From positions 1 to 20,142 of the forward strand of contig NZ_JAHQVB010000037.1 in assembly GCF_019052655.1 (NCBI RefSeq): DNA of 20,142 nucleotides, read 5' to 3'. Every line of letters begins with the position of its first letter. The first letter of the stretch is position 1. Shown piece after piece: positions 14,992 through 20,142 of the stretch. The notes under the pieces were generated by a model, which ran no database searches, had not been told where the DNA came from, and saw nothing but the letters and a program-made list of their open reading frames with translations. This DNA comes from Holdemanella porci. GTDB taxonomy: Bacteria > Bacillota_I > Bacilli_A > Erysipelotrichales > Erysipelotrichaceae. The position numbers were made by a program, and so were the translations under genes.

Positions 14992-16623
14992 ATGTTCCGA
15001 TATATATTGAGAAATAAAAAATATTTTATAGGGACACTGTGTACTAGTTTATTTGCGGGTGTCGTACCTTTATTTTTGGCGTATGTAATCCAATTAATAT
15101 CGGATGTTGCATTTAATAATCATTTTGAAAAAGCAGGTACATGCCTTTTTGCAAGTGTTTTATTTCTTGTGTATACATTGATGACGACTTCTATTAATTC
15201 AATAATGAAGTCAACTTATAGGAAAAAATTAAAAACAGATTTGGGTGAAGATCTCTATTCTAGTTTGATGAATCAATCGTATTCTACGTTTAAAAAAGAG
15301 AAGATTGGAAATCAGTTATCTCTATTTACTAATGATATAAAAATGGTAGATGAATATTACTTTTATCCAATATTAAGTATGATTGTTGATATCATTGTGT
15401 CTGTTATTATTTTAATATACATTCTTCGCATCCATGTATTTGTAGGACTCATGGTGGTTTTGATTGCAGTAGCAACACTTTTGGTACCGAAGATGATGGA
15501 AAAAAGATTGAAAAAGTATTCGAACCAATTGTCTTCTTATTCAGGTATATATAATTCAAAATTAAAGGAGATATTTCAAAATTTCGATATTATATTGGAT
15601 TTGGGCGTTCTAAAACAGTTCGTGGACAAAGGAAAAGAATGGATTGAAAACATGGAATATAAACAAAGAAATGTAAATATGGCAATATCTTTGACGGGAA
15701 ACTGGGCTAATTGTATTGCGGCCACTTTTCAATTGATTTTCATGTTGCTGATTGGATTGATGATATTATATGGACATTTAGATATGATATATATGATGCC
15801 AATTGTAAATGTTTCTAATAATTTTATTTCGAATTTAAATGATATTTCAAGCAATCTTGCTGGATTTAAGTCGGTGTCGGACGTGAATTCGAAATTACTG
15901 AATATTATCGATTCTCATGGACAGGCAAATAAGTTTGTATCGAACTATGATGGAAATATCTATTTGGAACATGTATCTTTTGGCTATACTGAAAGTAAGA
16001 TGATTATTGATGATTTATCTTTCAAATTTGAAAAGGGGAAAAAGTATGCGATTGTTGGTCCGAGTGGGTCCGGAAAATCTACAATTTTAAAATTGATTTT
16101 AGGATATTATCCAGTTCAAAAAGGAAATGTGAGTGTTTTGTATTCTAAGAATGTTTCTATGATTCACCAGGAAAGTCATATATTTGATGACACGATCCGA
16201 AATAACTTGAATATGGAGCTTGTACAAACAGAAGAAATACTGTTAAATTGTTTGGATTTTGTAGATTTACCAGAATTTAAATTAGACCAGAATATTGGTG
16301 AGGATGGAAGTAATCTTTCTGGTGGGCAAATTCAACGAATAGGAATTGCTCGTACAATCGCACATTTAAAAGAGGTACTTTTGTGTGATGAAATAACAGC
16401 AAGTCTAGATGCACAGACGGCCATCGAAATTGAAAATCGAATATTGGATTTAAAAGAAGAAACTGTATTATATGTAACACATAAATATTTTGACGAAACA
16501 CTTAAGAAGTTTGATTGTATCCTTGTATTTAAACAAGGACGGATTGTTGAACAGGGATCATTTGAAGAACTTATGAAAAATAAAGAGTACTTCTATAGCC
16601 TAAAAAACAAGGGACGTATTTAG
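14992..16623 (+). CDS. Exporter A: ABC half-transporter (six-TM domain fused to NBD)
   Basis: 543 residues: a membrane domain with about six helices (10-300), then a nucleotide-binding domain (about 325-543). The NBD has an A-loop Tyr (VSFGYTESK), Walker A GPSGSGKST, Q-loop MIHQESHIFDDTI, signature LSGGQIQRIGIARTIA, Walker B EVLLCDEITASLD and H-loop YVTHKYFD, so it looks catalytically complete. There is no N-terminal C39 peptidase domain, so it would not cut leaders itself. RBS GGATGGAAG precedes ATG 14992. The architecture matches exporters of peptides, lipids or drugs. A second half-transporter of equal size lies downstream, so they may form a heterodimer. The neighbouring TPR regulators favour a peptide as substrate or signal. 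Confidence 0.93.
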   Translation: MFRYILRNKKYFIGTLCTSLFAGVVPLFLAYVIQLISDVAFNNHFEKAGTCLFASVLFLVYTLMTTSINSIMKSTYRKKLKTDLGEDLYSSLMNQSYSTFKKEKIGNQLSLFTNDIKMVDEYYFYPILSMIVDIIVSVIILIYILRIHVFVGLMVVLIAVATLLVPKMMEKRLKKYSNQLSSYSGIYNSKLKEIFQNFDIILDLGVLKQFVDKGKEWIENMEYKQRNVNMAISLTGNWANCIAATFQLIFMLLIGLMILYGHLDMIYMMPIVNVSNNFISNLNDISSNLAGFKSVSDVNSKLLNIIDSHGQANKFVSNYDGNIYLEHVSFGYTESKMIIDDLSFKFEKGKKYAIVGPSGSGKSTILKLILGYYPVQKGNVSVLYSKNVSMIHQESHIFDDTIRNNLNMELVQTEEILLNCLDFVDLPEFKLDQNIGEDGSNLSGGQIQRIGIARTIAHLKEVLLCDEITASLDAQTAIEIENRILDLKEETVLYVTHKYFDETLKKFDCILVFKQGRIVEQGSFEELMKNKEYFYSLKNKGRI

Positions 16624-16653
16624 AACCTCTTTCAACATTCAGTGATGAGGTTC
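16623..16653. promoter_or_regulatory. Inverted repeat and -10 upstream of regulator B
   Basis: GAACCTC (16623-16629) and GAGGTTC (16647-16653) form a 7-bp inverted repeat directly after the exporter A stop, with no T-run, so it is not a typical terminator. A TATAAT (16663-16668) follows ten bases later. The repeat may be an operator over the regulator B promoter. Confidence 0.4.
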
Positions 16654-16716
16654 AATTCGTGATATAATTAGGAACAAATAATGAATTACTTTTTGGAATT
16701 AGTAGGTGGGCAGTGC

Positions 16717-17826
16717 ATGAATGATTACAGAGGATTATTGATTAAGAAACAACGAAAAGAGTTAGACATATCATTAGAAGCTTTATCACATGGGGTTTGT
16801 TCTCCTTCATACCTTTCTAAAATTGAAAATAATATCTTGGTCGCAAATGATGATATATACAATTTGTTGTTTAAAAAATTAGGGATTTCTACGATGGATA
16901 CAATTAAAGAAGAAAAAATTAAACAGATGTTGGATCTTTTCTTTAAATACTATATGTCATCGGATTCAAAAATATTTAAGGTAATGGATGAATTGTTGGA
17001 ATATAAAGATGAGGTTCTGTCATCCTGCTTATTTATTCAATATCAATTGTTTTTACTGTATGCTTCCGAAATGAATTCTCAAATCAATATATCACTTGCT
17101 GAAGTGGAAGCGTATTATTCATACATGGATGATTCGCAAAGAGAATATTTTAATTTGTTTAGATTATCTTCTGGAAATATGGAACTATCTGATAATGAGG
17201 AATGGATATTTATACGAAGGTTGAAGGCCAAAGCCAATCTATATGCGTATCAAAAAAATACTTTTGCGGCATACGATCTGTATAAAACATGTTTAAATTA
17301 TGCGATTGAATTAGGAAATAAAAAATTGATTGCGGAAATTCTTTGCTCATTAGGATGGCTTTGTCTTGATATAGATTTAAATCAGGCTGAAAAATATTAT
17401 ACAAGTGCGGCTCAGTATGACTCACAATATAAAATGTTGGCTTTTTTTAATCTAGGAGCAACTATGATACAGCATAAGGATTGTATGGAAAAGGGTAATC
17501 AATATTTAAAGAAAGGATTAAAATCATGTACGGATGACTTTTTTGCGGTCAACTTTGCAGTCAAATATAAAGAGGCTTTATTTGTATATGCAATTCTAAA
17601 AGAGAATATACACGACGCAAAAAGATTAATCAAAGAATTGGATGATTCTAAGTATATTGATGTTTTCTCTATGATGCTAAATGAGGATTATCAATTGAAT
17701 GTAGACTATCGGAATCGATTAAAAGAATTAAAAAATGATTCTTCTTTATTTAAATTTTTATTCATAAAAAATTGTGAATATTTGCATAAATATAAAGAGA
17801 TTTGTGTCGCAAATAATTTTATTTAA
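16717..17826 (+). CDS. Regulator B: XRE-family HTH/TPR regulator
   Basis: About 369 residues with a canonical N-terminal XRE helix-turn-helix (residues 1-60: LLIKKQRKELDISLEALSHG, then CSPSYLSKIEN), followed by a long TPR-like helical region with several repeat-type segments (AAYDLYKTCLNYAIELGNKK, then AEILCSLGWLCLD, QAEKYYTSAAQYD and KGNQYLKKGLKSC). It belongs to the same broad class as regulator A but is not a close copy. ATG 16717 with AGGTGGG upstream is preferred over the in-frame ATG 16681, which would sit almost at the expected transcript start from the TATAAT at 16663. It lies between two exporter genes on the same strand and probably controls exporter B or the whole pair in response to a peptide. 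Confidence 0.85.
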   Translation: MNDYRGLLIKKQRKELDISLEALSHGVCSPSYLSKIENNILVANDDIYNLLFKKLGISTMDTIKEEKIKQMLDLFFKYYMSSDSKIFKVMDELLEYKDEVLSSCLFIQYQLFLLYASEMNSQINISLAEVEAYYSYMDDSQREYFNLFRLSSGNMELSDNEEWIFIRRLKAKANLYAYQKNTFAAYDLYKTCLNYAIELGNKKLIAEILCSLGWLCLDIDLNQAEKYYTSAAQYDSQYKMLAFFNLGATMIQHKDCMEKGNQYLKKGLKSCTDDFFAVNFAVKYKEALFVYAILKENIHDAKRLIKELDDSKYIDVFSMMLNEDYQLNVDYRNRLKELKNDSSLFKFLFIKNCEYLHKYKEICVANNFI

Positions 17827-17867
17827 TATTAGTTTTGTGCAAGATCACACGATAAATTGAACTTAAT

Positions 17868-17916
17868 AAAGACAAGAAACCCATTTATTTCTCAATGACT
17901 GTTTCTTGTCTTTTCT
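17868..17916 (+). terminator. Strong terminator between regulator B and exporter B
   Basis: AAAGACAAGAAAC (17868-17880) and GTTTCTTGTCTTT (17901-17913) make a perfect 13-bp stem with a 20-base loop, followed by T-rich sequence. A possible promoter for exporter B overlaps its right arm: TTGTCT (17905-17910), 17 bases, AATAAT (17928-17933). Alternatively the hairpin is an attenuator. Confidence 0.8.
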
Positions 17917-17958
17917 TTTGTCTTGAAAAATAATAACCCTAAGGAAAAGGGGGTATTT

Positions 17959-19578
17959 ATGTTTAAACTTGTTCAGAATCATAAAGTATTATATTTTATT
18001 TCGCTTATTCTCATTGTTTCATATTCAGTAGTGGATCTATTGAAATCAATCTTAATGAGCTATATATTTGATGATCATCTTCTAGATTCAATTTCAAGCC
18101 TTATAGTGATCGTATTGGTATTTTTAGGTGTCTATTTAATTGTTTCCTCTTTGCAACAATATGTAGTGGAGGTGTTGAAGAATAAAATAAGTTATAGTTT
18201 AAATAAAAATTTGTATCAATCGTATGCTTCCAGGAATATAGAATCATTTCAAAAAAAGGATAGCAGTGAAATATTGAATGAATTTAATAATGAAGTGAAT
18301 GTGGTAATTGATAATTATGTTTCTTCAAAATTAAATGTGTTCTCATTAACCATTTCATTGATATTGGGAAGTCTATATATCGCAAATCTAAGTGTAGAAA
18401 TATTAATGTTTCTGCTCCTTTGTGCTTTTATAACGATTTTTATAAATAGTATTTTTAAGAATTGTTTAAAGAAGAATCAAATGAATTATTTGGCTTCAAT
18501 GAAGCAATGGCTTTGTTCTATTAAAAATCTGTGTCGCTGTTTTAATGATATAAAGGTTTTAAATTTGGAAAAAGTATTTTGTGACAATCTGGACATTGAG
18601 AATAAGAATTTAGAACAAAGTACTCTAAAAAATAATGGATTTATAAAAATACTTACTTCTATAAATTCTTTTATTTCTCAAGCCATGTTTTTTTTGACAT
18701 TGCTCTTTGGCATTGTATTAATACATTATAATCGATTAACAGTTGGACAATTATTAGGAATTGCACAAGCTAGTAATATGGTGATCATGCCAATCGTTAA
18801 TTATGCAAATCTTCGAAACATGATTCAATCTTCTAAGCCAGTTCTACAAAAACTGTTGGATAATTCAATGTGCTATGAAGAAAATAAACCAATTGTTTTT
18901 GATGAACAAATTCATGACATTAAGATTAAGCATTTAAGTTATTCTTATGGTGCTCGTCTAATATTGGATTTAAATAATTTGGTAATAAATCAGGGAAAAA
19001 AGTATTTAGTCATTGGAAAAAGTGGAGATGGTAAGAGTACGTTTTTAGACATTTTAACAAAGCAGAAGAAAGCAGATGGCATTTATGTGAACGATAAGGA
19101 TTTGAAGGATGTTCAATTTAGCACATATGCCGAAAAGTTTTCTTATGTGAATCAAAAAAATGACTTATTACCGTTTTCCTTTGAACAAAATATTACTTTA
19201 GGAAGGAAAATGAGTAAATATTCCTTGAAAGATTTAGTAACTATATTTAATTTAGAATCAATATTTGATAAGGAAAGAGACAATCTTGATTTTGAACATT
19301 TGAATTTAAGCGGTGGAGAGAAGCAACGTATTTGTTTGGCAAGAGCGATATATAGAAATAAAAAATGGCTTTTCTTGGATGAAGCTTTTTCTGCAATCGA
19401 TAAAGCAAATTCAGATCGAATACATCAATTCATTTTATCCAATCCAGATCTTACAGTACTATCTATTGAACATAAAGTAACAAAAGAAACAGTTTCTTTA
19501 TACGATAAAGTCTTACTGTTTGAAAACAAAAAGATTGTATCTATGGATGTAGAAGAATATATAAATAGTATCTTTTAA
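17959..19578 (+). CDS. Exporter B: ABC half-transporter (six-TM domain fused to NBD)
   Basis: 539 residues from ATG 17959 (RBS AAAAGGGGG). The membrane domain spans about 1-300 with five to six hydrophobic segments. The NBD has Walker A GKSGDGKST, Q-loop YVNQKNDLLPFSFEQNI, signature LSGGEKQRICLARAI, Walker B KWLFLDEAFSAID and H-loop SIEHKVTK. The D-loop SAID differs slightly from the usual SALD. It is similar in size and design to exporter A but clearly diverged, as in heterodimeric exporters. The NBD looks active, so a homodimer is also possible. It is separated from regulator B by a strong terminator, so its expression is probably controlled separately. No peptidase domain is present. Confidence 0.92.
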   Translation: MFKLVQNHKVLYFISLILIVSYSVVDLLKSILMSYIFDDHLLDSISSLIVIVLVFLGVYLIVSSLQQYVVEVLKNKISYSLNKNLYQSYASRNIESFQKKDSSEILNEFNNEVNVVIDNYVSSKLNVFSLTISLILGSLYIANLSVEILMFLLLCAFITIFINSIFKNCLKKNQMNYLASMKQWLCSIKNLCRCFNDIKVLNLEKVFCDNLDIENKNLEQSTLKNNGFIKILTSINSFISQAMFFLTLLFGIVLIHYNRLTVGQLLGIAQASNMVIMPIVNYANLRNMIQSSKPVLQKLLDNSMCYEENKPIVFDEQIHDIKIKHLSYSYGARLILDLNNLVINQGKKYLVIGKSGDGKSTFLDILTKQKKADGIYVNDKDLKDVQFSTYAEKFSYVNQKNDLLPFSFEQNITLGRKMSKYSLKDLVTIFNLESIFDKERDNLDFEHLNLSGGEKQRICLARAIYRNKKWLFLDEAFSAIDKANSDRIHQFILSNPDLTVLSIEHKVTKETVSLYDKVLLFENKKIVSMDVEEYINSIF

Positions 19579-19623
19579 GAAGAATAAGTGTCATTTATTT
19601 TAAATCGTATTTAAATTCATCCC

Positions 19624-19641
19624 AGGTATCTACCTGCTACC
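19624..19641 (+). repeat. Att-like repeat, copy 6 (partial, matches 11462-11479)
   Basis: AGGTATCTACCTGCTACC differs from 11462-11479 at one base of 18; similarity ends just before the AAAATGA core. It lies right after exporter B and could mark the right end of the acquired segment. Confidence 0.5.
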
Positions 19642-19698
19642 TGAATATTCCGTGTTGACTATGCCACCATGGAATTTTCATGAATTCAGAAACATAAA

Positions 19699-19743
19699 AA
19701 TCATTACCAAAATTATAAAAAAATTAAAGCTTTGGTAATGATT
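19699..19743 (-). terminator. Terminator for the minus-strand regulator remnant
   Basis: AATCATTACCAAA (19699-19711) and TTTGGTAATGATT (19731-19743) form a perfect 13-bp stem with a 19-base loop. Read on the minus strand, the stem follows the stop at 19758 and runs into TTTTT. On the plus strand there is no T-run. Confidence 0.75.
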
Positions 19744-19757
19744 GATGCACATGACTT

Positions 19758-20142
19758 TTATCTGTTTTTATATATATAATAAAGCTCCTTATATCTTCTT
19801 TGAATTAAATATACTTCCTCTAGATCAGCTAGATAAAATTTCTGAAATCCATATGAAAATATATTTTGGCTATTTTGAAAAATAAACTCAATATCTTCTT
19901 GGTATTTTTTATTACATAAATAATTAGGCTCTTTTAACTTAATAGTCAATGAATTTGATATCTTCTTTAAAAGATTTGATATTTTACTATCTTGTTTTGA
20001 GGCGAATTCATTTATCCAATTAATATAATAATTTGCTTTTTCATATTCTTTTAATTCGGTATATAAATATCCAAGTTTATGAACTACAAAAATTAGATAA
20101 TAAAAATCAAGCCTAATTCATAAAATTTTGTGTCTTTCCATG
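19758..20142 (-). pseudogene. Third TPR regulator, C-terminal part, frameshifted and cut by the window edge
   Basis: A minus-strand frame is open for 120 codons (20117-19758) without a start codon, encoding TPR-like helices (HKLGYLYTELKEYEKANYYI) and ending RRYKELYYIYKNR. The end resembles regulator A: an aromatic FY(L/E)xxLEE stretch, then RYK(E/D)L and a short tail. Upstream an in-frame TGA (20118-20120) interrupts it, but a second frame there reads WKDTKFYELGLIF, which continues the helical pattern. A single indel near 20095-20115 would join them. I infer a decayed paralogue of regulator A whose HTH lies beyond the window. It has its own terminator. Confidence 0.6.

Overview
The window is AT-rich, low-GC Firmicutes-type DNA: AGG-type ribosome binding sites, AAA/ATA/TTA-rich codons, hairpin terminators ending in T-runs, and Rgg/PlcR-like regulators. 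A gut member of the Erysipelotrichia or a related clostridial lineage would fit, but no gene here fixes the species. The window starts inside metK and reads like an accessory region accreted next to that housekeeping gene.

Region 1 (about 786-9107) looks like one co-oriented biosynthetic locus for a ribosomally made, modified peptide (RiPP). In order it encodes a TldD-type metalloprotease, a divergent QueA-like protein (SAM:tRNA ribosyltransferase-isomerase fold), a PqqD-like recognition protein, a 30-residue precursor peptide absent from a normal ORF cutoff (3405-3497, with its own strong RBS and a hairpin just after it), a GT4 glycosyltransferase, a PIG-L-type deacetylase, a three-gene ABC-2 exporter (ATPase and two DUF990-like permeases), and a radical SAM/SPASM enzyme split by a +1 shift at an eight-A run. 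The GT4 + PIG-L pair recalls the first two steps of bacillithiol and mycothiol synthesis. With a Ser-Cys-containing peptide and a QueA-like enzyme, this suggests a sugar-decorated peptide of a type I do not recognise. MetK upstream makes SAM, which both the QueA-like and radical SAM enzymes would use.

Region 2 (about 9108-13583) is a patchwork defence/mobile zone. Two broken gene tails meet head-on at about 9780. An AlbA_2/HATPase protein follows, with an 11-bp tandem repeat in its coding sequence that could switch its reading frame. Then comes an AbiEi-AbiEii type IV toxin-antitoxin pair, with a near-ideal promoter embedded in a 44-bp palindrome that should be the AbiEi operator. Five related short sites centred on AAAATGA (about 9430, 11480, 11670, 13272 and 13471) and two similar hairpin terminators lie in a nested order around these cassettes. 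They look like scars of repeated site-specific integration, but no integrase is present.

Region 3 (about 13584-20142) holds HTH/TPR regulators interleaved with ABC half-transporters: regulator A on the minus strand, divergent from exporter A with a perfect 12-bp inverted repeat between them, then regulator B, then exporter B. A third, frameshifted regulator tail runs off the right edge on the minus strand with its own terminator. The layout suggests peptide-responsive control of a heterodimeric or paired exporter. A copy of the site near 11462 recurs at 19624, so the mobile zone may extend to there.
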